The notes beneath the pieces are model-generated. The model was not told where the DNA came from, ran no database searches, and saw only the letters and a program-made list of their open reading frames with translations. A DNA stretch of 64,000 nt from JAWXUU01 sp044426045 (GTDB taxonomy: Bacteria; Bacillota; Clostridia; Christensenellales; CAMQZB01), in assembly GCA_044426045.1 (NCBI GenBank), contig JAWXUX010000002.1, positions 124,001-188,000 on the forward strand, written 5' to 3'. Of this stretch, positions 16,792 to 24,113 are shown piece after piece (within the stretch, counting starts at the first letter, position 1; every line of letters starts with the position of its first letter). The position numbers were made by a program, and so were the translations under genes.

Positions 16792-18111
16792 TTATTCTTG
16801 ATTTCCGCCCTTTTCTTCGTTATAGCAATGCATGCTGATTTCAAGGCGTTTTTTGAACATATCGCACGCCATTTTATAAGGTACGTCGATATTGCCATTG
16901 AAATTCAGATTGTTTGCCGCACATCCGCCACCGCAGTGGTATTTTGCCCAACATGTTTTGCATTCTTCTTTCACGATTAGCGTTGAATTTATAAAAATTT
17001 GTCTTATATCTTCGTTTAGTTTTTTATCAAACACGTTGCCAATTTGGAATTCTGGTTTATCTGCAAATTGGTGGCATGGATAGATTTCGCCTTTTGGAGT
17101 GACTGCGAGATATTCTGCACCCGCACCGCACCCGCGAATTCTTTTGCCCATGCATGGCCCGTGGTTTAGGTCGATCATGAAGTGAAAGAAATTAAACCAA
17201 GTGTCGTTTTCCTTTCTTTTCAAAACATACATATCTGAAAGTTTGTCATATTCCGCGCAAATTTCAGCAAGGTCGGAATGCTTGAGTGAAAGTGGGTCTT
17301 CATCTGGCAGAACCACTGGTTCAACTGATAGTTGCTTGAAACCTTGTTCGGTCAAAAACTTCACGTCGCTTGCAAAGTCGAGGTTGTTTTTTGTGAATGT
17401 GCCACGAACATAATAGTCCTTTTCGCCCCTCACTGCAACAAACGCTTTTGCGTTTTTCATTGCTACATCAAAACTGCCCTTGCCGTTTGGTGTTTTTCTC
17501 ATGAAATCGTGAACTTCCGCCCTTCCGTCGATTGAAAGAACAACGTTATCCATTTCTTCGTTCAAAAACTTGATTTTTTCTTCTGAAAGTAGCATGCAGT
17601 TTGTTGTCATTGTGAATTTGAAAACTTTGCCCGCTTTTTTTGCTTCGGCTTTTCCATATTCAACGGCGTTTTTCACAACCCCGAAGTTCATCAGTGGCTC
17701 ACCACCGAAAAAGTCGATTTCTAGATTCTTGATTTTTCCGCTTCTTTCAATGATAAAGTCGATTGCGTTTCTTGCAACTTCATCTGTCATATAACAGATT
17801 TCTTGGCGATATGTGCCGTCAGCTGCAAAGCAATATGAACATCTCAAGTTGCAATCGTGGCAGATGTGAAGGCAAAGCGCTTTCACTTCTGTTCGAGTTT
17901 GGTTTTCAAGAATTTGTTGAGGTGCTTCGATAAGCCCCTCGTTTTTTAGGTTTTCAAGATCAGCTTTTGCCTCGGCGATATCGGCTTGGTTCTCGCCGTC
18001 AAGTGAAATGTTGTTTGAAATTTTGTAGATAAGCTCGTCCACCTCGAAAAAGCTTCCGCTTTCGGTGTCATAAAGATAGAACTTATCGTTTTGCTTATAG
18101 CAATGTGTCAT
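16792..18111 (-). CDS. Radical SAM maturase of the SCIFF peptide (thioether former)
   Basis: A 439-residue SPASM-type radical SAM enzyme. An N-terminal peptide-recognition part (about 1-75) comes first. The cluster motif is C87, C91 and C94 (CNLRCSYC), then the SAM motif FFGGEPLMN near 145. The C-terminal SPASM cysteines are seen in CMGKRIRGCGAG, YPCHQF, CKTCWAKYHCGGGC and MACDMF. The family installs thioether cross-links in the six-cysteine SCIFF peptide, whose gene lies just upstream. CGGAG precedes ATG 18111. Three hairpins lie in the 104-bp gap to the precursor gene, which should lower maturase expression relative to the peptide. Confidence 0.93.
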   Translation of the reverse strand: MTHCYKQNDKFYLYDTESGSFFEVDELIYKISNNISLDGENQADIAEAKADLENLKNEGLIEAPQQILENQTRTEVKALCLHICHDCNLRCSYCFAADGTYRQEICYMTDEVARNAIDFIIERSGKIKNLEIDFFGGEPLMNFGVVKNAVEYGKAEAKKAGKVFKFTMTTNCMLLSEEKIKFLNEEMDNVVLSIDGRAEVHDFMRKTPNGKGSFDVAMKNAKAFVAVRGEKDYYVRGTFTKNNLDFASDVKFLTEQGFKQLSVEPVVLPDEDPLSLKHSDLAEICAEYDKLSDMYVLKRKENDTWFNFFHFMIDLNHGPCMGKRIRGCGAGAEYLAVTPKGEIYPCHQFADKPEFQIGNVFDKKLNEDIRQIFINSTLIVKEECKTCWAKYHCGGGCAANNLNFNGNIDVPYKMACDMFKKRLEISMHCYNEEKGGNQE

Positions 18112-18151
18112 TTTATTGCTCCGTTTTTGGGCTCTTAGCCCCCCTCAAAAT

Positions 18152-18176
18152 AAAATTGTGGGACTTTTTCCCACAA
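18152..18176 (-). terminator. Second hairpin in the SCIFF intercistronic gap
   Basis: Arms TTGTGGG/CCCACAA with a 7-nt loop are followed on the minus strand by a T-rich stretch (TTTTATTTT). It could work as a second weak terminator or an RNA-stability hairpin. A third inverted repeat, GGGCT/AGCCC, lies at 18129-18141 just before the maturase ribosome site. Confidence 0.55.
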
Positions 18177-18177
18177 C

Positions 18178-18206
18178 ATAAAAACAGGACAGCAAATCTG
18201 CCGTCC
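18178..18206 (-). terminator. Attenuating terminator after the SCIFF peptide gene
   Basis: On the minus strand GGACGGCA pairs with TGCTGTCC (one G-U pair) and is followed by TGTTTTTA. It starts 10 bp after the precursor stop, before the maturase gene, so most transcripts would carry only the peptide. Confidence 0.7.
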
Positions 18207-18215
18207 GGAATTTGT

Positions 18216-18389
18216 TTAGTTCAATTCTTTTCTTGTGTTTTCTTTCACGTTTACTGGATTTCTTTCGCAAACTTGATTTCCCACAGTACAGCTTGTTTTG
18301 CAAGCTGATTGACAGCTTGATCTGCATTCGCCGCAGTTGTGTGATTTCTTTTCAAGTGGACGAGAAACGATTGTTTTAATTCTGCTCAT
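18216..18389 (-). CDS. scfA: SCIFF ribosomal peptide precursor (six cysteines in forty-five residues)
   Basis: A 57-residue peptide with cysteines at 19, 22, 26, 30, 34 and 41. The core CGECRSSCQSACKTSC is nearly identical to the clostridial SCIFF consensus. The maturase next to it would link these cysteines to nearby residues. The tail after the last cysteine (RNPVNVKENTRKELN) is longer than in the members I remember. GGAGG lies seven bases before ATG 18389; a longer reading upstream lacks a ribosome site. Its function in the cell is unknown. Confidence 0.95.
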   Translation of the reverse strand: MSRIKTIVSRPLEKKSHNCGECRSSCQSACKTSCTVGNQVCERNPVNVKENTRKELN

Positions 18390-18419
18390 AACAATTCCTC
18401 CGAATTTTTTATCCCTTGT

Positions 18420-18448
18420 ATTATAACTCATATTTATCAAAATATCAA
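18420..18448 (-). promoter_or_regulatory. Promoter of the SCIFF operon
   Basis: The -35 is TTGATA (18443-18448), the spacer is 17 bp and the -10 is TATAAT (18420-18425). It starts 8 bp after the stop of the TIGR04086 gene, so peptide and maturase have their own start point. Confidence 0.82.
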
Positions 18449-18455
18449 GTGATTT

Positions 18456-18848
18456 TCACGATTTTCTATCTTTTTTTAAATTTACCGCAAAAACCCCTGC
18501 TATCATTCCAACAACGCCACCACACGCAAGGTCGATGGCTGTGTATTTAGTGAAAACAACGCTTCCACCGATGCCTGAAAACATCAAAAACAGTAGCAAA
18601 ATGCAAAGCACGCCCGAAACAAGCCCTTTCACAAGCCCCGCTTTTTTATTTGATACACCAATAAAAACACCAAGCAACACGCCGAGAAATTTTATCGCTT
18701 GATTAACAGGGGAAATCACCCCCGACGGAATATCAAAAAAGTTTAGCACAAGGGAAAAAATCACTATGCCAAGTATTGTGAAAATCATTCCAAGCACTGT
18801 TGAAATTGATATGTCAAGAATATAAGTTTTGTTAGTTTTATCTTTCAT
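18456..18848 (-). CDS. TIGR04086-family membrane protein (YrzE-like)
   Basis: A 130-residue protein with four predicted membrane spans (about 13-37, 51-69, 75-95 and 103-123) and short charged ends. The size, span pattern and position next to SCIFF fit the TIGR04086/YrzE family, whose role is unknown. ATG 18848 has GGAGGG four bases upstream; a longer frame adds a lysine/serine-rich stretch without a ribosome site. Whether it works with the SCIFF peptide is not shown by sequence. Confidence 0.75.
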   Translation of the reverse strand: MKDKTNKTYILDISISTVLGMIFTILGIVIFSLVLNFFDIPSGVISPVNQAIKFLGVLLGVFIGVSNKKAGLVKGLVSGVLCILLLFLMFSGIGGSVVFTKYTAIDLACGGVVGMIAGVFAVNLKKDRKS

Positions 18849-18916
18849 TTCACCCTCCAATTTGATATATGTTATTATAGAAAGTGAAAATTTAGAACTT
18901 TTTTTGCTTTTTTTAC

Positions 18917-19450
18917 TTATTTGCACGCAAGTGCGTATTTGAGTAGACCAATGATTGATTTGCCATCTTTTATCTCGCCACTCATCACCATTTCAAGTGC
19001 TTTTTCAAGCGGATATTTTTCAATGTTTAAAAATTCGTCTTCATCGGGGTGGGTTTCGGAAAAAGTGAGTCCTTTTGCAAGATAGATTGCAATCACTTCG
19101 TTTGTGTAGCCAGGTGACGGATACATTATTGCAAGCGGTTCAAATATTTCCGCTTCTGCCCCGATCTCTTCCGAAAGTTCGCGAATTCCACATTCGCGCG
19201 GGTCTTCGCCACGTTCTTTTTTGCCTGCGGGAAGCTCCAAAATCTCCTCGCGATAGGCGTATCTGTATTGGCGGACAAAATAGACGTTGCCTTCGTCATC
19301 AATAGGCAAGATTGTCACACCGCCCGAATGAGCGACGTATTCTCTTATTGCGTCTTCGCCGTTTGGCAAAGTTATATCATCGCGGAAAAGTTTCAAGATT
19401 TTCCCGTCAAAAAGCAAGTTTTCTTTTTTTGTTGTTTCAGTTAAAGTCAT
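18917..19450 (-). CDS. nudF: Nudix hydrolase, ADP-ribose pyrophosphatase type
   Basis: A 177-residue Nudix enzyme. The Nudix box begins at about residue 76 (GKKERGEDP) and ends in RELSEEIGA, with the catalytic glutamates in place. YPSPGYTNE about 20 residues later is the motif that marks ADP-ribose pyrophosphatases. It would split ADP-ribose to AMP and ribose 5-phosphate. AAGGTGG precedes ATG 19450. Confidence 0.88.
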   Translation of the reverse strand: MTLTETTKKENLLFDGKILKLFRDDITLPNGEDAIREYVAHSGGVTILPIDDEGNVYFVRQYRYAYREEILELPAGKKERGEDPRECGIRELSEEIGAEAEIFEPLAIMYPSPGYTNEVIAIYLAKGLTFSETHPDEDEFLNIEKYPLEKALEMVMSGEIKDGKSIIGLLKYALACK

Positions 19451-19480
19451 GATGCCACCTTCTTTTACTTATTTATTACT

Positions 19481-19520
19481 TTATTTGTTTATTTATTTCT
19501 TTATTTGTTTATTTATTTCT
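19481..19520. repeat. Perfect 20-bp tandem duplication in the nudF leader
   Basis: A 20-bp AT-rich unit beginning TTATTTGTTT occurs twice head to tail. It lies between the nudF promoter and its ribosome site, within a longer TTTA/TTTC-rich tract. Confidence 0.8.
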
Positions 19521-19531
19521 TTATTTATTAC

Positions 19532-19560
19532 ATAATACCACCATATAAAATAAAGTGCAA
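19532..19560 (-). promoter_or_regulatory. nudF promoter
   Basis: The -35 is TTGCAC (19555-19560), the spacer is 17 bp and the -10 is TATTAT (19532-19537) with an extended -10 TGG. Confidence 0.7.
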
Positions 19561-19588
19561 TACAATTTTAAATTTTTCTCATTTTATT

Positions 19589-19617
19589 TTGACTTTTGGA
19601 AAAAATTTATATATAAT
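19589..19617 (+). promoter_or_regulatory. Promoter of the PTS IIC-like gene
   Basis: TTGACT (19589-19594), 17 bp, TATAAT (19612-19617). The start point would be about 20 nt before the ATG. Confidence 0.85.
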
Positions 19618-19644
19618 CATTCCAAGTTAACTTTGGAGGTTACT

Positions 19645-20721
19645 ATGAAAAATATATCAGCTAAAATTAAGATTCTTGCAAAGCGTTGGTTTATTGACGG
19701 CTTTTCAGGAATGGCACTCGGGCTTTTTTGCACACTACTTATCGGACTTATTATAAAGCAAGTGGGCACGCTTATTGGTGGCGTGATTGGCTCAACTTTA
19801 TATGACCTTGGGGTTGTCGCCTCAGCACTTATGGGTGCTGGTATTGGTGCGGGGGTTGCGAGAAGTTTAAAAGCGGACAGACTGCTTTTGTTTTCTGCTA
19901 TCGTTGCCGGCATGATGGGGGCGCAAGCGAACGCGTTTCTTTCGGGCACGCTTATTTCGGGATCGGCGGTGACAATCACTTCTGGCGAACCTGTTGGGGC
20001 GTTTGTTGCTTCTGTTATTGCAATCGAGATTGGATTTTTGGTTGCGGGCAAGACAAAGGTTGACATCATCGTTGTGCCGTTTGTGACTTTGGTTACTGCA
20101 CTTATTGTGACTTGGACGATTTGTCCTGGCATTATTGCGGGAATGAACTGGCTTGGCGAGGCAATTCAACTTGCGACAACACTTCAACCACTTCTTATGG
20201 GGGTTGTTCTTGCGGTTGTTATTGGTTGTTTGTTGACGCTTCCAATTTCTTCGGCTGCTATTTGCATTTCTCTTAAACTTGGCGGAATTGCGGGCGGTGC
20301 GGCTGTTGTTGGTTGCGCTTGTCAAATGATTGGATTCGCTGTTATGAGTTACCGCGAAAACAAGTTTGGCGGGCTTATTGCACAAGGGCTTGGCACTTCT
20401 ATGCTTCAAATTTCAAACATTTTCAAAAAACCTGTGATCGCACTTCCACCGATTATTGCTAGCGCGATTTGTGGCCCACTTGCGACGATGCTTTTCTCGC
20501 TTTCTTGCGATTATGCGGGGGCTGGCATGGGTACTTGCGGTCTTGTTGGTGTGTTTTCCGTTGTGACTGGCAGTGCCGGCACGATTTCCGCAACAAGCAT
20601 GTGGATTGGTATTGCACTTTTGATGTTTATTTTGCCGGCGGTTATTTGCCTTCTTATCTCTGAAATTTTTAGAAAGAAAGGAATTATTGAGTTTGGTGAT
20701 TTGGCGCTTGACCTTAAATAA
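19645..20721 (+). CDS. PTS IIC-like membrane protein (PTS_EIIC_2 family)
   Basis: A 358-residue very hydrophobic protein with about ten membrane spans, rich in glycine and small residues (GAGIGAGVARSL, KLGGIAGGAAVVGCACQMIGF). This fits the PTS_EIIC_2 (PF13303) family of sugar-permease-like proteins. No EIIA, EIIB or sugar-enzyme gene is next to it, so the substrate is unknown and it may not act as a true phosphotransferase permease. TTTGGAGGT stands five bases before ATG 19645. It is the only rightward gene between 2.3 and 43 kb and has its own promoter and terminator, so it may be an insertion in the leftward block. Confidence 0.72.
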   Translation: MKNISAKIKILAKRWFIDGFSGMALGLFCTLLIGLIIKQVGTLIGGVIGSTLYDLGVVASALMGAGIGAGVARSLKADRLLLFSAIVAGMMGAQANAFLSGTLISGSAVTITSGEPVGAFVASVIAIEIGFLVAGKTKVDIIVVPFVTLVTALIVTWTICPGIIAGMNWLGEAIQLATTLQPLLMGVVLAVVIGCLLTLPISSAAICISLKLGGIAGGAAVVGCACQMIGFAVMSYRENKFGGLIAQGLGTSMLQISNIFKKPVIALPPIIASAICGPLATMLFSLSCDYAGAGMGTCGLVGVFSVVTGSAGTISATSMWIGIALLMFILPAVICLLISEIFRKKGIIEFGDLALDLK

Positions 20722-20750
20722 ATTTTATTTGAATGATAAAACTTTAATAA

Positions 20751-20785
20751 TAAAACCACACGAAATTTCGTGTGGTTTTATTTTT
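20751..20785. terminator. Shared convergent terminator
   Basis: The perfect palindrome AAAACCACACGAAA/TTTCGTGTGGTTTT is followed by ATTTTT rightward and ATTATT leftward. It ends the PTS-like gene from one side and the long housekeeping operon ending in spoVM from the other. Confidence 0.9.
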
Positions 20786-20841
20786 AACTTTTTTTGTTTT
20801 CTGCTTGTTTTTGTTTGTTTTTTTATTTTATTATTTTTCTT

Positions 20842-20919
20842 TTATAGTGCTTTTTTTCTTCTGAAAAGTTGTAGGAATTTTGCAAGAAATCTTGGCATTC
20901 TGATACAAATTATTTTCAT
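20842..20919 (-). CDS. spoVM: Stage V sporulation protein SpoVM
   Basis: A 25-codon gene that ordinary gene callers would miss. The peptide starts MKIICIRMPRFL and ends in a basic stretch with RRKK. B. subtilis SpoVM is 26 residues and starts MKFYTIKLPKFL. The two agree at M1, K2, I6, P9, F11 and L12, including proline 9, which shapes its membrane-curvature-sensing helix. GGGAGGGG stands seven bases before ATG 20919, and only one base separates it from the thiN stop. The order rsgA-rpe-thiN-spoVM is the same as in Bacillus. SpoVM binds the outer forespore membrane and anchors SpoIVA for coat assembly, so this cell line should be able to form spores. Confidence 0.88.
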   Translation of the reverse strand: MKIICIRMPRFLAKFLQLFRRKKAL

Positions 20920-20920
20920 T

Positions 20921-21592
20921 TCACCCCTCCCAAACGGATACTAAAAGCACTCCTTCTTGAAATGTCACTTCTTGGATTTTGCCAACGGCGATGTTTGAAA
21001 CGCCACGCGCGGAATTTGTTTGAAGCGTTAGGCTTTCAAGTGGATATTTTAGCCCTTTTGATGAGATTATATGCACCTGCCCTGAAATTGGTGCAATAGA
21101 AATTGTTGAGCCGATTTTTTCATTAAGCGAGAATGTGCCGGATTTCAGCATAACTTTTTCTTGCATGCCAAAAAAGGTGATGTTAGCCTCCCCCGCATAT
21201 TTTGACGCCATTTGCAAATTAGAGATTGTGTGAGACAACCTTTTGCCAAGACCGAAATAAATAAAAATTTCGTCACAGCCGTTTTCAACGAGGTATTCAA
21301 GCCCCGCTTCGCCGTCGGTGAAATCTTTTTCGCTTGGGTATTTGAAAATTTTCACGCCGTCGGGTGTTTTGACAAGGCTGTCCATATCCCCAACGAGAAC
21401 ATTTGGCGTGATTCCCGCATCTATTGCGTTTTTATATCCGCCGTCGCACGCGACAACCAAATCAAACTTTTGCGTTATTTCGCTTTTGTCAAATTCGCCA
21501 TTTAAAAAAAGTCCGCCAATTTTTTTGGGTTTTTTGTTTTGAATTTTGTTTTGAATTTTGTTTTGAATTTTGTTTTGAATTTCGTTTTCCAT
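20921..21592 (-). CDS. thiN: Thiamine pyrophosphokinase
   Basis: A 223-residue enzyme that turns thiamine into thiamine diphosphate. Motifs are LVVACDGGYKNAIDAGITPNVLVGDMDS (about 43-70) with the catalytic acidic residues, FTDGEAGLEYL, and GLGKRLSHTISNL; a C-terminal beta domain holds SKGLKYPLESLTL. The N-terminus is odd: before the usual start of the fold, residues 4-20 consist of the unit IQNK four times, encoded by a 12-bp tandem repeat. The ATG at 21592 directly follows the rpe stop and lacks a clear ribosome site. Confidence 0.9.
   Translation of the reverse strand: MENEIQNKIQNKIQNKIQNKKPKKIGGLFLNGEFDKSEITQKFDLVVACDGGYKNAIDAGITPNVLVGDMDSLVKTPDGVKIFKYPSEKDFTDGEAGLEYLVENGCDEIFIYFGLGKRLSHTISNLQMASKYAGEANITFFGMQEKVMLKSGTFSLNEKIGSTISIAPISGQVHIISSKGLKYPLESLTLQTNSARGVSNIAVGKIQEVTFQEGVLLVSVWEG
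21533..21588. repeat. In-frame 12-bp tandem repeat at the start of thiN
   Basis: Four units of GAATTTTGTTTT (plus-strand reading; the last has one change) stand in the thiN coding start and encode repeated IQNK. Copy-number change by slippage would keep the reading frame. Confidence 0.85.
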
Positions 21593-21594
21593 AT

Positions 21595-22239
21595 TTATTT
21601 TTTCAAGCTTTGAATAGCTGCCGCTTTATCTTCGCTTCCGAACACATAATTGCCCGCTACGAGAACGTCGGCGCCCGCAATTCTTGCAAGTTTTGCCGTT
21701 TCTTTGTTTATTCCGCCGTCGATTTCGATGAGGTAGTTATATTTGTTTTCAGTTCTGATTTTGAAAAGCTGTGTCACTTTTTCAAGTGAGCTTTCAATGA
21801 AAGATTGTCCACCAAACCCTGGATAAACGCTCATCACAAGCACCATGTCGCAAAGGTGCAAAACATCCTTTATTGCATCAACTGGTGTGTCTGGCGAGAT
21901 AACAATTCCGCATTTCACGCCAAGCGATTTGATTTCAGCAAGAGCGATTTCGGCATTTGGTTCTGCTTCGATATGAAATGTGATATAATCCGCGCCCGCT
22001 TTAACAAATTCCGCAAAATATTTTCTTGGATTCACAATCATAAGGTGAACGTCGAAAGGAATGTGGGTGTAGCTTTTGATATCCGCAACCATTTTCATGC
22101 CAAAAGAAATGTTTGGGACAAAAGTGCCGTCCATGATGTCGATGTGAAGCATATCCGCCCCCGCAAGTGTTATTCCCATGATGTCCTTTCCAACGCGTGA
22201 AAAGTCTGCTGAAAGCATTGATGGTGCGATTTTAGCCAT
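21595..22239 (-). CDS. rpe: Ribulose-phosphate 3-epimerase
   Basis: A 214-residue TIM-barrel enzyme of the pentose phosphate pathway that interconverts ribulose 5-phosphate and xylulose 5-phosphate. Motifs are PSMLSADF at the start, HIDIMDGTFVPNISFG, FDVHLMI, VYPGFGGQSF and IEIDGGIN, which carry the metal and phosphate ligands. AGGAGAG precedes ATG 22239, and it overlaps rsgA by 8 bp. Confidence 0.95.
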   Translation of the reverse strand: MAKIAPSMLSADFSRVGKDIMGITLAGADMLHIDIMDGTFVPNISFGMKMVADIKSYTHIPFDVHLMIVNPRKYFAEFVKAGADYITFHIEAEPNAEIALAEIKSLGVKCGIVISPDTPVDAIKDVLHLCDMVLVMSVYPGFGGQSFIESSLEKVTQLFKIRTENKYNYLIEIDGGINKETAKLARIAGADVLVAGNYVFGSEDKAAAIQSLKK

Positions 22240-23110
22240 ATTTGTTTTCTCTCCTTTTTTTCATTTCTTCGTATATTTTAAGGTATCTTTCGTATCTGTT
22301 TTTTGAAATTTCACCCTCTTCAAGTTTTTGTTTCACCATGCATTTTGGTTCTTTGATGTGCATACAACTGCCGTAGTAGCATTCGTTTTGATACTTGAAA
22401 AAGTCGGGATAATAATGCATGAGCTCCGCTTCGTCGATATCGATATCTAAAAAAGAAAAGCCTGGGGTGTCGATGACGTAGCCACCTTGAATGGTGTCCC
22501 AAATCTCGCTGTGGCGGGTTGTGTGCTTGCCACGCTTGTTTTTGGAAAGTTCGCCAACTTCCATTTCACGCTTGTGACCGCCAACCTTGATGATGTTCAG
22601 AAGCGACGTTTTGCCAACCGCTGATTGACCAACAAGGCATGTTATTCCTGAGGCGAGAACGCCGTTGAGAACCTTGGTTGTTTCTTTTTCAAAGGTTGTG
22701 ATTTCAAAGATTTCTTCAACCGCGTTTTTATAATCTTCTTTCACGGATTTTCTGAAATCTTCAATGCCAAGGTCGATTTTGTTTATCACGATATATGGTT
22801 TTATGCCGTAGTTTCGTGCGTGAATCAGCATTTTATCAATCAACATGAAATCGGGTTGCGGCAGTGTTGAAATGATGATAACTAGGTTATCGATATTTGC
22901 AATCGGCGGTCTTATAAGAAAGTTTTTGCGGGTGTGGACTTTTTCGATTGTCAGTGTTTCACTGTCGAAATCCACATGATCGCCTATCATGAAATTGCCA
23001 CCTTTTTGTTTTGTTTTCTTGCGGGATGTGCATTTGAAAATTTTGCCGTTTGATGCGACGTCATACGCTCCGCCAACTCCCTTAACGAGTGTTCCTTCAC
23101 GCATTGTCAT
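22232..23110 (-). CDS. rsgA: Ribosome small-subunit GTPase RsgA
   Basis: A 292-residue circularly permuted GTPase that checks late 30S assembly. An N-terminal OB fold comes first, then G4 (NKID, 110-113) before G1 (GQSAVGKT, 161-168) and G3 (DTPG, about 214), the order that defines the family. A zinc finger follows (CYYGSCMH...C, about 241-255). ATG 23110 has AAGGAG eight bases upstream and overlaps rlmN by 14 bp; a second ATG two codons later is possible. Confidence 0.95.
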   Translation of the reverse strand: MTMREGTLVKGVGGAYDVASNGKIFKCTSRKKTKQKGGNFMIGDHVDFDSETLTIEKVHTRKNFLIRPPIANIDNLVIIISTLPQPDFMLIDKMLIHARNYGIKPYIVINKIDLGIEDFRKSVKEDYKNAVEEIFEITTFEKETTKVLNGVLASGITCLVGQSAVGKTSLLNIIKVGGHKREMEVGELSKNKRGKHTTRHSEIWDTIQGGYVIDTPGFSFLDIDIDEAELMHYYPDFFKYQNECYYGSCMHIKEPKCMVKQKLEEGEISKNRYERYLKIYEEMKKRRENKYG

Positions 23111-24113
23111 TTTCGTATCTCCTTTTCAGCTGTCCGCAAGCGCCCTCGATATCACTGCCCATTTCACGGCGAAGTGATGCGGAAAGTCCCGCTTCTTCAA
23201 GCTTTGCAACAAAGGCGTAGCACTGCTTTCTTGTGAGGGTGTTTTGCATTTTGCCGTCCACTGGATTGAGCATTATGCAGTTGATGTGAACTGGGAAACC
23301 TTTGATGATTTTTTTCAGCTCGGCAATATGCTCTTCTGTGTCGTTTTCACCTTTTATTAGGGTGTATTCAAAGATTACTCTTCTGCCCGTTTTTTTGAAA
23401 TAGTTGCGAGCCTCTGTTATCACTTCGTCAACTTTATATTTTCTTGCGATTGGCATGATTTTTTCACGCTGTTCTTGCATCGGATTGTGAAGTGAGATTG
23501 TGAGGGTCACGCCAAGGTTGAGATTTGCTAGTTTTTTCATTTCTGGCACTAGTCCGCATGTTGAAAGGGAGATGTTTCGTCTTGAAATATTCAATGTTTC
23601 TTCACTTGACACCAAATTCAAAAATTCAACAACGTTGTCGAAGTTGTCAAGCGGCTCGCCACTGCCCATAAGGACGATGTTTGTTATTTTTCTGTCTTTA
23701 AAATCGCCACCGAGTTCGCGATTGATAACGGCAACTTGCATATACATTTCTGTTGCTGTCAAGTTTCTTTTCAGCCCGTCCATGCCTGATGCGCAAAAAA
23801 CGCAACCCATACGGCAACCCACTTGCGTTGAAATGCAGATTGTTGAGCCATATTCATAGTTCATCACCACACATTCAATGAGTGAATCGAATGTTTTGAG
23901 CAGATATTTTTTCGTGCCGTCCTTTGAAGTGAAAACTTTTTCCACTTTGATTGGGAAATCAAATTCTGAGGCGAGTTTTTCTCGCGCATCTTTTGAAAGT
24001 GATGTCATATCAGCAAATTCATAGCCAAAATACAGCCATTTTTTCACGATGGCACGTTTATATTTTTCTTTCACGATGTGTGAAATTTCAAGGTTATTTA
24101 GGTCGATTTGCAT
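23097..24113 (-). CDS. rlmN: Dual-specificity 23S rRNA / tRNA adenine-C2 methyltransferase
   Basis: A 338-residue radical SAM enzyme that methylates A2503 of 23S rRNA and A37 of some tRNAs. The cluster cysteines are C100, C104 and C107 (GCRMGCVFCASG). The SAM motif GSGEPLDNF follows near 188, and the reactive cysteine lies in GACGQL near the end. The start shares one base with the stop of rsmB. Confidence 0.94.
   Translation of the reverse strand: MQIDLNNLEISHIVKEKYKRAIVKKWLYFGYEFADMTSLSKDAREKLASEFDFPIKVEKVFTSKDGTKKYLLKTFDSLIECVVMNYEYGSTICISTQVGCRMGCVFCASGMDGLKRNLTATEMYMQVAVINRELGGDFKDRKITNIVLMGSGEPLDNFDNVVEFLNLVSSEETLNISRRNISLSTCGLVPEMKKLANLNLGVTLTISLHNPMQEQREKIMPIARKYKVDEVITEARNYFKKTGRRVIFEYTLIKGENDTEEHIAELKKIIKGFPVHINCIMLNPVDGKMQNTLTRKQCYAFVAKLEEAGLSASLRREMGSDIEGACGQLKRRYENDNA

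Noticed and set aside
20687..20944. 85-codon plus-strand frame over the T-rich tract after the PTS-like gene
   Set aside because: Its sequence is phenylalanine/leucine-rich from T-runs, overlaps the terminator, and covers spoVM on the other strand.
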